IMG/VR virus record: IMGVR_UViG_3300026518_000019
Span: 1-43,502 of that record
Length of the DNA: 43,502 nt
Origin: a virus
Reading direction: 5' to 3' (one strand)
How positions within the stretch are numbered: position 1 is the stretch's first letter; each line of letters opens with the position of its first letter. The translations under genes and the position numbers were made by a program. Below, piece by piece: positions 8,635-18,728 of the stretch. Below the pieces are notes generated by a model that saw nothing but the letters and a program-made list of their open reading frames with translations, searched no databases and was not told the origin of the DNA.

Positions 8635-11600
8635 ATGTCTATGCCAACCCTCAACTCAATAACAGATTATATAGATTATTATTATTCTAAATTATTAAGT
8701 ACATATAAATCGAATAATTTTAAATTAGTTAAGACAGGGTTTGTTGGATATATATTGAATGTATTAGGTAATACACAATATGATATTAAACAATATTACG
8801 ATTCATTATATAACGAAGCTTTCCCAGTAACCTCTTTGGATGATACTAATTTGGAATACCATTCTGAATTATATGGGATGACCAGATCATTAGCGACCCC
8901 ATCTACTGTTACAGATGGTGTATTTAAAATAAATCTGGACGCATTACCCTCTATAAATTCCAATTTAATATCCCGAGTAATTACATTTGGAGCCAGTACT
9001 GCTGTAGTAGGAGATACTTTATCTGTAGGTATTACTGCTTTTAATAATAGTTATACATGCGATGCATTGTATAATCTGAAAGCTAAAATCATAAATGGGT
9101 CGATAGTAGCATATGATGCTGAAATTTTATCACCGACCGGACAGAAGAATATAGGAATATCTACACAGGATCCAAAAGTTGCAATTATTAACACAACCCA
9201 AATTTATCGCAAAATAATATCTAGAACTATTCCATATTATAAACCAACTACATTTTACAACATACCAATTACTTTAAAAGCAGGTGAAATGTTAGCTGGT
9301 ATATCTGCTATTATATCTGATTCAAATACTGGATTGGTTGAAACATATTCTGTCGATATTAATAAGACAAAGTATGATGGGGCATCTAAAGTTGTATTTT
9401 ATTCTATAAAATCAAATAATACTATAAACATTCAACTAGGTTCTGGAACAATTGGCAAATATATTCAATCGAATTCTACCCTAGAATTAACATTAGATAT
9501 AACAGCTGGTGAGAGCGGAAATATATCAACATATGATTCTAATAATATGATAATGGCAACATCCTATCCATTTGCATCATCCGCATATGTTATAGATACG
9601 TATTCTTCTTTAACTAACCCAATTACAACAATAGTTAGTTTGAAATCGCTGTTAACACCAGTTATTAACACTTCTATCGGTGGTGTGGATATATTAACAG
9701 GTGATAAATTAAGATCTAGTTTAGAAACATATATTCAAAGTTATGATCATCTTATTTCCGAGTTAGATTATAATAATTACCTTAAAAGCGTATATGATGA
9801 GTATTATGTATCATTTAAGAAAACATTATTGTCGTCTAATACTATTTATGCGTATTTACCACTATATGATAAATACAAAAAACCTTATAAATTAACAACA
9901 ATTTCTACATCGTTAAAAGATTTTGAGACAATCGTATATACGCAACCAGTTACAAATGTATCTGTAGTGTATCATCCAACTGTTACTATAAATAGTGTAA
10001 ATATGGTATCGCCATTTTATTATAAATATGATACTTTATTCAGATCTTATTATGGGTATTATTTATCCCCAAATCATACATTTAATTATACATCTATAAA
10101 AGCTGTTGATGCGAATAATAAAGCCATAATCACGAACTTGCCGTATATACAATTGAATTTAAAATACCATCATAATAATATATCACCGTTTACAATAATA
10201 TCGATATCATCATACGAAGATTTGACACAATATGTGACCGCGCCGTCTTCTATAACAATCCAGTTAACAACCCCAGCCATAACTCTTCAAACAAATACAG
10301 TATTACATATACCAAATAGTGGGTTGACAAAAACAACTATTACAACTATATTATCTTCTTCTATTACTTCCACCGATGTAACTATACCGTTATCAAATAT
10401 ATCTATTCTTGCTAATTCCGGTACTATTTTAATTGATTCTGAACAGATTACCTATACTGGTAAGGATTTGGTAAATAATACTATTACCGGGTGTACTAGG
10501 GGGGTAAATGCAACAACTGCTGCTACCCATCTGACATCCGCTACAGTATATGAATTAACTACATCGTTAACAACTGCTGAATTTATATTAGGTGTTATAG
10601 CAACTTCTTTAACTTCGAATATAACAACAACAGATACGACTATTCCAGTTAGTGATACGTCTTATTTTCCAACTACCGGTATATTTTATATTGATAATGA
10701 AGAAATTTCATATACTGGTAAAACATTAACATCGTTTACTGGTTGTACTAGAGGATCAAACTCAACAACTGCAACAACGCATAATTCTTCAGTCGGGGTT
10801 TATGAAAAAACAACAACTACAAACGCAGTAGCTAATCCTGCTCTTTATTTCGGAATATTGGATTCCGATACAACTGCAACAATAACGTTGTATAATTCGA
10901 CAACTACGAATACATATACTTTTTCTTTTTCTTTATCGCAATTGTATTCGTTAAGTGGAAATTTATTTATTAAAGAGTTTGTGAATGATTTGTCACCAAA
11001 TACAGCACTAACATCTGCGATCACCAATACAGATACAACCATCCCTGTAATATCTACGACTGGTTGGCCTACCTCTGGTTATGCTAAAATATCTCAGGAA
11101 TATTTATATTATTCTTCTGTAACTGCTACTTCCTTAACTGGAGTTATTAGAGGTATATATAATACAACAGCATCATCGGCTCTCGCATCCGTTGTTATAA
11201 CACCTATAAGCATTAGTGAAGTTGATGTGCCATATATTGAGAAATCTTCATATGATACGGATAGTCTATTTATAGATACTCAAATAACTACAAATATATT
11301 ATCTTTAAATATACCGTCAAACAGATCGCTATCTGATGATATTCAATTAAGGTTTCTGAATACATTTTCAGTTCCATCCTCGGATATGAAAACCATAGTA
11401 TATAACGGTTCATCATATACCTTTGATTTATTATTTCCATTGAAAATAAAAGTGGAGTTGTTATTAAATAATTCGATTTTGGTTTCGACTGGTGCTGATT
11501 TGAATTCTGATTTATTTACACTTAAACAAACAATTGCTAATGAATTACTTAGTAAATATACCGGTGTTAAAATTAGAATATCTGATGCTACGATAATTGT

Positions 11601-11805
11601 TCTGTGTAAGAAATTGTCATATGTTGACGATGCAAATGTAACATTTACAGATTCTAATTCGGTTCAAATACCATCTAATGAAATCAATGTTAAACCTGAT
11701 TTGAATATATTAACAGCGATGACTAAACCACAGCGAGTTAATTACACACCACCAATGTGGTATTGGGATGTTAATAATATTAATATAACATATACTACAC
11801 AATAA
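8635..11805 (+). CDS. Baseplate wedge protein (gp6/baseplate-J-like) with inserted repeat modules
   Basis: The product is 1056 aa, with TTTGGAG before ATG 8635. The N-terminus (TGFVGYILNVLGNTQYDIKQYYDSLYNEAF and the following LEYHSELYGM; residues about 30-80) and the middle part (GDKLRSSLETYIQ.., YDHLISELDYNNYLKS at about 355-390) follow the layout of baseplate-J/T4 gp6 proteins, which form the ring clamping the tail baseplate. Residues about 568-643, 653-726 and 787-858 are three divergent copies of a module with core ITYTG...TGCTRG. The C-terminus ends in PPMWYWDVNNINITYTT. The protein is Ser/Thr/Tyr rich and far longer than T4 gp6 (about 660 aa), the excess being largely the repeat region and flanking beta sequence. 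It is the last gene before a terminator. Confidence 0.65.
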   Translation: MSMPTLNSITDYIDYYYSKLLSTYKSNNFKLVKTGFVGYILNVLGNTQYDIKQYYDSLYNEAFPVTSLDDTNLEYHSELYGMTRSLATPSTVTDGVFKINLDALPSINSNLISRVITFGASTAVVGDTLSVGITAFNNSYTCDALYNLKAKIINGSIVAYDAEILSPTGQKNIGISTQDPKVAIINTTQIYRKIISRTIPYYKPTTFYNIPITLKAGEMLAGISAIISDSNTGLVETYSVDINKTKYDGASKVVFYSIKSNNTINIQLGSGTIGKYIQSNSTLELTLDITAGESGNISTYDSNNMIMATSYPFASSAYVIDTYSSLTNPITTIVSLKSLLTPVINTSIGGVDILTGDKLRSSLETYIQSYDHLISELDYNNYLKSVYDEYYVSFKKTLLSSNTIYAYLPLYDKYKKPYKLTTISTSLKDFETIVYTQPVTNVSVVYHPTVTINSVNMVSPFYYKYDTLFRSYYGYYLSPNHTFNYTSIKAVDANNKAIITNLPYIQLNLKYHHNNISPFTIISISSYEDLTQYVTAPSSITIQLTTPAITLQTNTVLHIPNSGLTKTTITTILSSSITSTDVTIPLSNISILANSGTILIDSEQITYTGKDLVNNTITGCTRGVNATTAATHLTSATVYELTTSLTTAEFILGVIATSLTSNITTTDTTIPVSDTSYFPTTGIFYIDNEEISYTGKTLTSFTGCTRGSNSTTATTHNSSVGVYEKTTTTNAVANPALYFGILDSDTTATITLYNSTTTNTYTFSFSLSQLYSLSGNLFIKEFVNDLSPNTALTSAITNTDTTIPVISTTGWPTSGYAKISQEYLYYSSVTATSLTGVIRGIYNTTASSALASVVITPISISEVDVPYIEKSSYDTDSLFIDTQITTNILSLNIPSNRSLSDDIQLRFLNTFSVPSSDMKTIVYNGSSYTFDLLFPLKIKVELLLNNSILVSTGADLNSDLFTLKQTIANELLSKYTGVKIRISDATIIVLCKKLSYVDDANVTFTDSNSVQIPSNEINVKPDLNILTAMTKPQRVNYTPPMWYWDVNNINITYTTQ
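10336..11208 (+). repeat. Three coding repeats of an ITYTG/GCTRG module in the baseplate protein
   Basis: Copies lie at about 10336-10563, 10591-10812 and 10990-11208. The shared order is: xTTIPVS-type strand, G.(I/F).ID.E(Q/E)I(T/S)YTGK, then TGCTRG.N.TTA.TH and a closing (V)YE. The third copy is degenerate (YLYYSS, TGVIRGIYNTTAS). The same module occurs in the tail sheath at 33954-34520. Confidence 0.8.
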
Positions 11806-11815
11806 ATATATTAAA

Positions 11816-11838
11816 GGGGGAGACGTATTGTCTCCCCC
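11816..11838 (+). terminator. Strong hairpin between baseplate gene and terminase
   Basis: A perfect 9-bp GC-rich stem GGGGGAGAC / GTCTCCCCC closes a 5-nt loop (GTATT) and is followed by TTGTCTT. It lies 11 nt after the baseplate stop and 17 nt before the terminase ATG. It probably ends or attenuates the upstream transcript. Confidence 0.7.
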
Positions 11839-11855
11839 TTGTCTTAGGGGTTATT

Positions 11856-13577
11856 ATGCACAACGATGCGTTAGAATTCTTAAAGTGTAAAAGAAGTATT
11901 TTTTATTTTATTTATAATTATTGTTATCTTTCCCAAGTTGGCGGAAGAATTAAAATAACCCCTGGTAATTTACATTTTAAAACAGTCAGATCTATTAAAA
12001 CAATATTAAATGTTCATAAAGCAATATTTATGGCAAGTAGACAGTTAGGAAAATCTTCTACAGCAGCTATGATACTAGACTGGGTTGCTAATTTTTTCCC
12101 AGGAGTTCAAATTCTTATTGTTAATATGAACAAATCCGCAGCTTATGAGAATTTAAACAAAATTAAATTTGTACATGACCAACTACCTCCTTTCTTAGCT
12201 TCACCAATGAAGTATAGTGGAGATAGAAAAAGTTATATTGAATTCGAAAATGGTTCTGTCATTAAAACATTTTTCTATTCAACAACACAATCACCAGATA
12301 CGGTTGGTCGTTCTTTAACAGCACCAATATTATATTTGGACGAATGCGCATTCATCCCTAAAATGGGGGATATTTTCTCAGCAGCGCAACCAGTACTTTC
12401 TAAGGCTCGAGAACAAGCTATTGATAATGGTTATCCGTACTTTATGTTTCTCACATCCACCCCAAATGGTACAAGAGGTCATGGGCAATGGTTTCATCAA
12501 ATGTGGAGTAATGCATTGGATGGCGATCAAATATTTACAGATGATAATAAATTAATACCAAATGTTCAAGATATACTTAACGATCCAGCTACTAATAGTT
12601 TTGTAAAAATAAGATACCATTGGAGTGAGATCTATTCTCAATCATGGTATCAAGAACAATGTAGAGAATTGAATTTTGATGTTAGAAAAATAAATCAAGA
12701 ATTAGACTTAATGTTTGTCGGTGGGTCAACATCTATATTTAAGGATGAATTTTTATCTCAACTGCAACCGATCTCACCTGTAAACACCGTACCATTATCC
12801 AGTACTGGTAGCTTAAAAATATTCGTAGATACTTTAGATCCTGGTGATTATTATATAATAAGTGCAGATACTGCTAAATCTATAACTGGCGACTTCTGTT
12901 CATTAGAGGTTGTGAGGTATTCCGATTTTGAGCAAGTTGCGGAATATAATGAAAGAATTGGATCAACCGGAAAATATGCTAATGATATTAAACAAATAGT
13001 ACAATGGTTAGAGGAATGTGTCGGAGATCATATTATCTTAGCAATAGAAAATAATAGTATGGGTTGTGCTGTTTTAGAAAGATTAGATGAAGACGAAGAG
13101 CATGATTATACCAAATATTTTTGCAATTCTAAAGATACTGGTGAACATGGGATACAAACAAACACAAAAACAAAACCAATGATGATTTCATTTCTTTTCG
13201 ATCTATTAATGCCATCCCCACATCTGCTACATTCCCATGCAATAATAGATCAGCTGGCAGTTATAGAACGCAAGGCCAATGGTTCTGTTGCTGCTCAATC
13301 TGGGTTTCATGACGATCTTTTTATGTCGATGTCATTAGCTGCCTATGCCCGGAAGATGATGGAATTTGAGATTACTCCTAAGTTGAATCCTCTTGTAGCT
13401 AAAAAGATGGAAAAAGACACCAGTAATGTTATAAAACAAATTGGTGGAGTAGTACTAGATAAAACAAACACTATTGATGAAATCAATGCAATGCGGGAAC
13501 ATCGCAAAATTATTAATCCATATGAACCGGATTCTAACGATGAGTCACTATCACGGGTTATATCCGATTTGTTTTAG
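11856..13577 (+). CDS. terL: Terminase large subunit (ATPase + nuclease)
   Basis: The product is 573 aa. TerL binds the portal, drives DNA into the prohead by ATP hydrolysis and cuts the concatemer. Visible motifs are an adenine/Walker A region at about 60-69 (ASRQLGKSST), Walker B at about 157-163 (ILYLDECAF), a coupling motif at about 199-205 (LTSTPNG), and the RNase H-like nuclease residues D338 (IISADTAKS), E near 405 (AIENNSMG) and D near 478 (GFHDDLFMS). Length and motif spacing match T4 gp17-type terminases. ATG 11856 follows AGGGG with 5-nt spacing, directly behind a terminator. The next gene starts 9 nt downstream. No small terminase is recognised in the window. Confidence 0.95.
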   Translation: MHNDALEFLKCKRSIFYFIYNYCYLSQVGGRIKITPGNLHFKTVRSIKTILNVHKAIFMASRQLGKSSTAAMILDWVANFFPGVQILIVNMNKSAAYENLNKIKFVHDQLPPFLASPMKYSGDRKSYIEFENGSVIKTFFYSTTQSPDTVGRSLTAPILYLDECAFIPKMGDIFSAAQPVLSKAREQAIDNGYPYFMFLTSTPNGTRGHGQWFHQMWSNALDGDQIFTDDNKLIPNVQDILNDPATNSFVKIRYHWSEIYSQSWYQEQCRELNFDVRKINQELDLMFVGGSTSIFKDEFLSQLQPISPVNTVPLSSTGSLKIFVDTLDPGDYYIISADTAKSITGDFCSLEVVRYSDFEQVAEYNERIGSTGKYANDIKQIVQWLEECVGDHIILAIENNSMGCAVLERLDEDEEHDYTKYFCNSKDTGEHGIQTNTKTKPMMISFLFDLLMPSPHLLHSHAIIDQLAVIERKANGSVAAQSGFHDDLFMSMSLAAYARKMMEFEITPKLNPLVAKKMEKDTSNVIKQIGGVVLDKTNTIDEINAMREHRKIINPYEPDSNDESLSRVISDLF

Positions 13578-13586
13578 GAGATATTT

Positions 13587-16500
13587 ATGTCGCAGAATTT
13601 TCAACAATCCCAGTTACAAACATTAGAACTATTGGGGAATACAAACGTATCACATACTGTTAATCCAAGCATGTCTATTAGAACAAATTCTATGAATACT
13701 AGTAGTCATTTTAATACTTCTATCAAACCATTACGAGGATCTGTTGATACTGTTTCTGCGTTAAAAAATATAGCTATAAATCAAGGCATCCAAACAACCG
13801 AGCTAGTTACTTCGTTAACTAACGGCACCAATACCATAGCATCTGTTACTAAAACGGCTACAGAGGCCTCTGCTAAATCAATTGTGGATTCTTCTAAATC
13901 ATTACAACAGACGACAGAAAACTCTTTATTTTTATATATAAATGAGTTGAAGAAACAGACTACATTACATATATCAGAATTAGCCGCTCAAACTAAATAT
14001 ACTAAAGCATTATTTACAGCGAATACTAATAGATTAAAGGAACTGCAATTTGCAGCTGGGCGGGGTTCTGAATTCAGATTTTTATCTAAAAGATCTAAAT
14101 CTGTGGGAGCCCCCATTTCAACTACTTTGGCATTCTCTAAACCCGTTAATAGAATCATCAATCCAACAATGACTGATTCTGAAAAGCAAACGGCATTGCT
14201 AAGTGGATTATATACAATTGCTAGATTTAGTGGTCAAGAATTAGTTTCAATTCGAAATAAACAAACCATAAATAAATTTGATGAAGTTAACCTCATGTCG
14301 GATTCGATAACTCAACGAATTGTTGATAAATTGGAAACCACAAAATATATAGCTCCCATTATCGAAGTTGGTCGATTATTATCAAAAGTGAGCGATGTAT
14401 TGATATCGCCAATAGATTCATTTAAACAATTTTTAAGTAAGGTGTTTCCATCTAGATTAACAACAGGTGCTGATTTAGCCGCAAAAGCCGGATTTGGTAT
14501 CAATGAGGAGAAATCCGCATATCATTTTCTAGCAACATCCTTACCAGATTTATCTCACGAAACGGTTACCATTTTAAATAAACAATTAGGTGTTCAAGAA
14601 AATATTCAAGCTATATTGGAAGATATTTTAACAGCTACGACTGGACAAACAACTAGGCGTGTTAATCAAAGAGATATTCTAGAATCTAAAGTATACGATC
14701 CAATACTTGGTCAATATGTAACAAAAGTAGAATCAAAAAAAATATCAGAAGAACGGGTAAAGCAAGCATACAATATACGTAGACGAGAAAGAGGTTTATT
14801 TTCGAGATTAGTTGGGATCGGTAAAAATCAAGATTTGCAGGCGGCAAAAGAATCTAATCAAAACGATTATACAAAAACCGCTAAGAATAATTTTACATCG
14901 GCTGCCTCTGACTATGTAACGTCCCCCGATAATAATATCATCAATAGTGCTGGTAAAATAGCAAGTGTTGCAGCGGGTGTTGCATTAGGACCACTCGGGT
15001 TATTGGCTGGTTTATTGGGTACTAAACATTTACTAATAAAGAATAAATCAAAACCAGTTATAGATGAAACCAGGTTTTTAGATTTTTCTCAAAAACAACC
15101 AATTCAGTTTGGGAGCAGTGTAACCGATAATTACACTGGTACAACATCTGAGGTTGCCAAAGTAAGTAAGCCAAAGTGGCAGGAAGTTATTGAAGTTGAG
15201 TTACCGGAGCAAACCAGATTGTTAAGAGGAGGTAATCTAGCGGTTAAATCAAGTAAAGAGCAATTATCCTCCGCTACATTAAGTGCTTTGCCGTATAACC
15301 CAGCCACAGATCAAACCCCAAATGATCTCCAATCAATAGACGCGAGATTACAATCAAAAGATTCTAAGTCATCAAGTATTATTAATATATTAGATAATCA
15401 AACAAAATTACTCAGCAAATTAAATAATGATTTGGTGGGTGGTGAAAATAATGATGTGGTAAATTCTAAGCATCATCGTCGAAAAAAAGATTCATTTTTA
15501 CTTGGACTGCTTGGTTCCGGAATTGGCAAATTAACAAATATTATTTCGTCCTCGATTGCTGGTATTGGTACTATTATCGCTGGTACTATTTTTGGCGGAA
15601 CTATATTGACAATCATAAAATCTTCAATTACTTCTTTAATCGGGTTTCTATGGAAAAACATTAAAAGTGTATTGAAAGATTCCGTTTCATTTTTATGGAA
15701 ACATTTGACTGGGTTAGTTAAAAATGTATTTACATCTGTTCTTGGATTTATTAAAAATATACCGATATTAGGTTCTGCTGTTAAAGGTATAGAGACATTG
15801 ATTTCTAAAATATCAAAGTCGTCAATTGCTTCTAAGATTGCTAAGATTGGTAGCCGTTTTGCGGCGAGAGAAGGAGCCGCCCTTGCTGTAAACGTTGTTC
15901 CAGGGGCTGGTCAAGTCGCTTCTGCTGCTTTAACCGCTGCGAATGTTGGCATGATAGCATATGATATATACGATATGTTTTTTTCAGATGATTCTAGTAC
16001 TACCTTATCAGAGCAATCGAAGAAAGATAGCATAAAAGCTTCCAAACTACTAGAGGAAGATCCAACTTCTAAAGAAGGATTGTTGTTACAGAAAAAATCG
16101 AGATATATGGAAACAGCCGCAACAATTAAAGCTTTAAAAGATGCTGGTAATATTGATGCGGCAAAGGCTATGCAAGATCAATTTAATAGAATGATAAGTA
16201 AAGAGCCTCACCTGTTAGATAATATTAGCCATAAATCCACTTCTATTTCTAAACCTATAAATAAACCTCATTCTAATGCATCGCAAATCAAACATCCTAT
16301 TTTCGATACTGCTAAATCATATGCAAGCAATGCTATTGATTTTGTTAAAAATAAAACAAGTAGTATTGCCGATAATGTAAAGGATTATTTCCATCCGATT
16401 TCAGCACCACATCGCCCTATTATTAACAATAGTTCCACACCAAGAGGTGTGCGTAACAACAATCCTGGTAATTTAAGATCAAATATTCCTTGGAAAGGGA

Positions 16501-17351
16501 TGATCGGAAGCGATTCTTCTGGTTTTGCAATTTTCGATACTCCTGAAAATGGTATAAAAGCAGCTGCTAAAAATTTAAAAACATACTTTAATAAACATCA
16601 TTTAAACAGTGTTCATGACATCATTTCAAGATGGGCACCATCCAATGAAAACGATACGCAGTCATATATTAAGTCGGTTGCATCGCAATTAGGGGTTTCA
16701 GCTAACGAGCCATTAGATATAACATCATCTATGCCCGGATTATTAGCTTCTATTTTTAGGCATGAAAATGGTGCTGATTTCTATCCAATGAATATGATTA
16801 AAAATATATCGGATAGTGTTACATCACAAGCTAATAGAGCATTGAATAGTGCTAAATCCATTATATCTACTATTCCATCTATGTATAATAAAGCCGAACA
16901 AACAGTATCTACTGCTTATGAAACTGGGAGGAGTAAAGCCTCCGACATTTATACGAATACAGCAACAACTATACAAGATACCGTGAAACACGTAGATATT
17001 GCTAGTATTGAATCTAATAGTAAAACAGCCATACATAATGGGATAAGCGAACTTAAATCTCATTTACCAGATATAGAAAAGATGATAACAGAACTTAATA
17101 ATACGATGATCCAATCGCAAAAACATATGAACGATACTTTAAGTACTATAGCAGCTCTTTTATCAGCATCCACACAATCGCAGCAACAGTCATCCCCGAC
17201 TATATCAATGACAGCTCCTAACGAGTCCTTTGATAATAAATCAATGTTGGATGAAATTATTAATAGGATGTTCACTACTATACCGTTATCTATTTCCAAT
17301 CAATCTATACGATTTGCTGGTTTGTCACAGGAGGTTTTTTCCGATGTCTAA
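13587..17351 (+). CDS. Tape-measure-like virion protein with peptidoglycan-hydrolase-like domain
   Basis: The product is 1254 aa, with a TAGGAG box before ATG 13587. The first about 600 residues are Ser/Thr/Gln rich with long helices. About residues 630-790 contain glycine-rich hydrophobic helices (e.g. SSIAGIGTIIAGTIFGG, FAAREGAALAVNVVPG) typical of tape measures, which set tail length and may insert into the host membrane. Residues about 950-1070 form a compact domain opening with RGVRNNNPGNLR and containing WKGMIG, GFAIFDTPENGIKAAAKNL, IISRWAPSNENDTQSYI and FRHENGADFYP. This pattern is typical of virion-associated lysozyme-like domains that open the cell wall during injection. The C-terminal about 180 residues are again helical. 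The next gene overlaps its stop by 8 nt. Confidence 0.75.
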   Translation: MSQNFQQSQLQTLELLGNTNVSHTVNPSMSIRTNSMNTSSHFNTSIKPLRGSVDTVSALKNIAINQGIQTTELVTSLTNGTNTIASVTKTATEASAKSIVDSSKSLQQTTENSLFLYINELKKQTTLHISELAAQTKYTKALFTANTNRLKELQFAAGRGSEFRFLSKRSKSVGAPISTTLAFSKPVNRIINPTMTDSEKQTALLSGLYTIARFSGQELVSIRNKQTINKFDEVNLMSDSITQRIVDKLETTKYIAPIIEVGRLLSKVSDVLISPIDSFKQFLSKVFPSRLTTGADLAAKAGFGINEEKSAYHFLATSLPDLSHETVTILNKQLGVQENIQAILEDILTATTGQTTRRVNQRDILESKVYDPILGQYVTKVESKKISEERVKQAYNIRRRERGLFSRLVGIGKNQDLQAAKESNQNDYTKTAKNNFTSAASDYVTSPDNNIINSAGKIASVAAGVALGPLGLLAGLLGTKHLLIKNKSKPVIDETRFLDFSQKQPIQFGSSVTDNYTGTTSEVAKVSKPKWQEVIEVELPEQTRLLRGGNLAVKSSKEQLSSATLSALPYNPATDQTPNDLQSIDARLQSKDSKSSSIINILDNQTKLLSKLNNDLVGGENNDVVNSKHHRRKKDSFLLGLLGSGIGKLTNIISSSIAGIGTIIAGTIFGGTILTIIKSSITSLIGFLWKNIKSVLKDSVSFLWKHLTGLVKNVFTSVLGFIKNIPILGSAVKGIETLISKISKSSIASKIAKIGSRFAAREGAALAVNVVPGAGQVASAALTAANVGMIAYDIYDMFFSDDSSTTLSEQSKKDSIKASKLLEEDPTSKEGLLLQKKSRYMETAATIKALKDAGNIDAAKAMQDQFNRMISKEPHLLDNISHKSTSISKPINKPHSNASQIKHPIFDTAKSYASNAIDFVKNKTSSIADNVKDYFHPISAPHRPIINNSSTPRGVRNNNPGNLRSNIPWKGMIGSDSSGFAIFDTPENGIKAAAKNLKTYFNKHHLNSVHDIISRWAPSNENDTQSYIKSVASQLGVSANEPLDITSSMPGLLASIFRHENGADFYPMNMIKNISDSVTSQANRALNSAKSIISTIPSMYNKAEQTVSTAYETGRSKASDIYTNTATTIQDTVKHVDIASIESNSKTAIHNGISELKSHLPDIEKMITELNNTMIQSQKHMNDTLSTIAALLSASTQSQQQSSPTISMTAPNESFDNKSMLDEIINRMFTTIPLSISNQSIRFAGLSQEVFSDV

Positions 17352-18714
17352 TAATTTTAGTTTAGTTGATATTGGTAATACCCTGAAATTAAGAGAGGAG
17401 ATAGACCAAGGGAATAAAGTGACATCATGGTTTAGGCAGGGGTTAAATGTTGTCGATCTGTTGCCTGCTAAATTTAAATTAGATTTTTTTAAAGAAAATA
17501 CAACAACGCCAGTATTTCAAATCTATAACTATGGGGATGATGGAAAATCGCCGGTTTCCGGGTTTCATATATATAACGATCCAAGTAAAATATTTCAAAA
17601 TAAGTGCATTGCGTATGGATTAGAACCCCATACAGCGATACGACTATGGATAACCGGCGAGTCTACTTTCCAAGAAGAAATATCAAATGAATATTCCACT
17701 AATTTATTAGAAGAGCAAATTAATGGTATAGTTTCAAAGATAGCCGGCCCTTCATCATCTTCATTAGTTAATATAGCAAAGCAATCAATTTTAAAAGGTG
17801 GGTCATCTGGTCAAAGTAGATCTGGATTATCGAAGGCATTGCAAGATGCGGTTCAGAATAAATTAGTGGACCCAGCTAAAACACTTGCGGCCACATTAAC
17901 AAATAATAATGAGTTAGCTGATGGAATGTTCAATGCTGCCGGCAAAATAGCAAATCTATTTATTAGAAATACTTTGCAATATTCAATGCTGTCTATGCCA
18001 AAAACGTTTTCGAATTCATCATATAATCCATCTTTAAATTTTAATGTTCGATTAATCAGTCCATATGGGTATCCAACAGCAATACAAACCTTTATTATAG
18101 ATCCTTTAATTTACTTATTACTACTAGCTTCTCCAACTACAAAGGATGGATTAACATATGGTGGCGTTTCATATGTTACTGTTAAAGCTTATGGTATTTC
18201 GGACATGCCTCTTGCTATTATTGATAACATATCCATCCGTAGAGGTGGAGCTGATGTTGCGTATAATAAATATAGACAACCATTATCATTAGATATTAAT
18301 GTATCTATTAAACCAGCTGCTACTGGATTGGCGTCGTATTTAGAGGAATTTGAAAGTTCGACATTAAATAAACATGAAACTAATCATGATAATGGGGTTA
18401 AGGTTGCAACGGATATGACCGCCCCTATAAAAGGCCAAGCATTTGATTCCACCGGCGCGATATTAGATAGTCCGATGACAACTATAGGCAATATATTAGA
18501 ATCGTTTAAACCGATGAATGCGGATGGTTTGGATAATATAAATGGATCTGATTCTGTACAAGTATCTCCTCTGACAGCATATCCTAATTCAAATGCAAGA
18601 CAATTCGCAGATAAAGCCAGGACTGAACAAGCCAATCAAAAAACACAACAAAGAAGAACTAAGCAAGCTATGATTATTATGTCAACATATACGCAAGATA
18701 ATACTGGGTTTTAG
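17344..18714 (+). CDS. Putative tail/baseplate structural protein
   Basis: The product is 456 aa. The frame stays open upstream to 17230, but the AGGAGG box at 17330-17335 places the start at ATG 17344, overlapping the tape-measure stop by 8 nt. The N-terminal 100 residues hold a beta-rich region (FQIYNYGDDGKSPVSGFHIYND). The middle is helical, and residues about 230-340 carry tube-like strands (LNFNVRLISPYGYPTAIQTF, then LIYLLLLASP, SIRRGGADVAYNKYRQPLSLDINV). The order of a strand pair, hydrophobic helix and final long strands is similar to the 302-aa protein at 7610, so a tube-terminator or baseplate-tube role is possible. No family is confirmed. Confidence 0.5.
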   Translation: MSNNFSLVDIGNTLKLREEIDQGNKVTSWFRQGLNVVDLLPAKFKLDFFKENTTTPVFQIYNYGDDGKSPVSGFHIYNDPSKIFQNKCIAYGLEPHTAIRLWITGESTFQEEISNEYSTNLLEEQINGIVSKIAGPSSSSLVNIAKQSILKGGSSGQSRSGLSKALQDAVQNKLVDPAKTLAATLTNNNELADGMFNAAGKIANLFIRNTLQYSMLSMPKTFSNSSYNPSLNFNVRLISPYGYPTAIQTFIIDPLIYLLLLASPTTKDGLTYGGVSYVTVKAYGISDMPLAIIDNISIRRGGADVAYNKYRQPLSLDINVSIKPAATGLASYLEEFESSTLNKHETNHDNGVKVATDMTAPIKGQAFDSTGAILDSPMTTIGNILESFKPMNADGLDNINGSDSVQVSPLTAYPNSNARQFADKARTEQANQKTQQRRTKQAMIIMSTYTQDNTGF

Positions 18715-18728
18715 TAAAGGAGGTTATT

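Noticed and set aside
17230-17343. Upstream ATG start for the 456-aa tail protein
   Set aside because: This 114-nt extension lies entirely within the tape-measure gene in another frame; the AGGAGG box points to ATG 17344.
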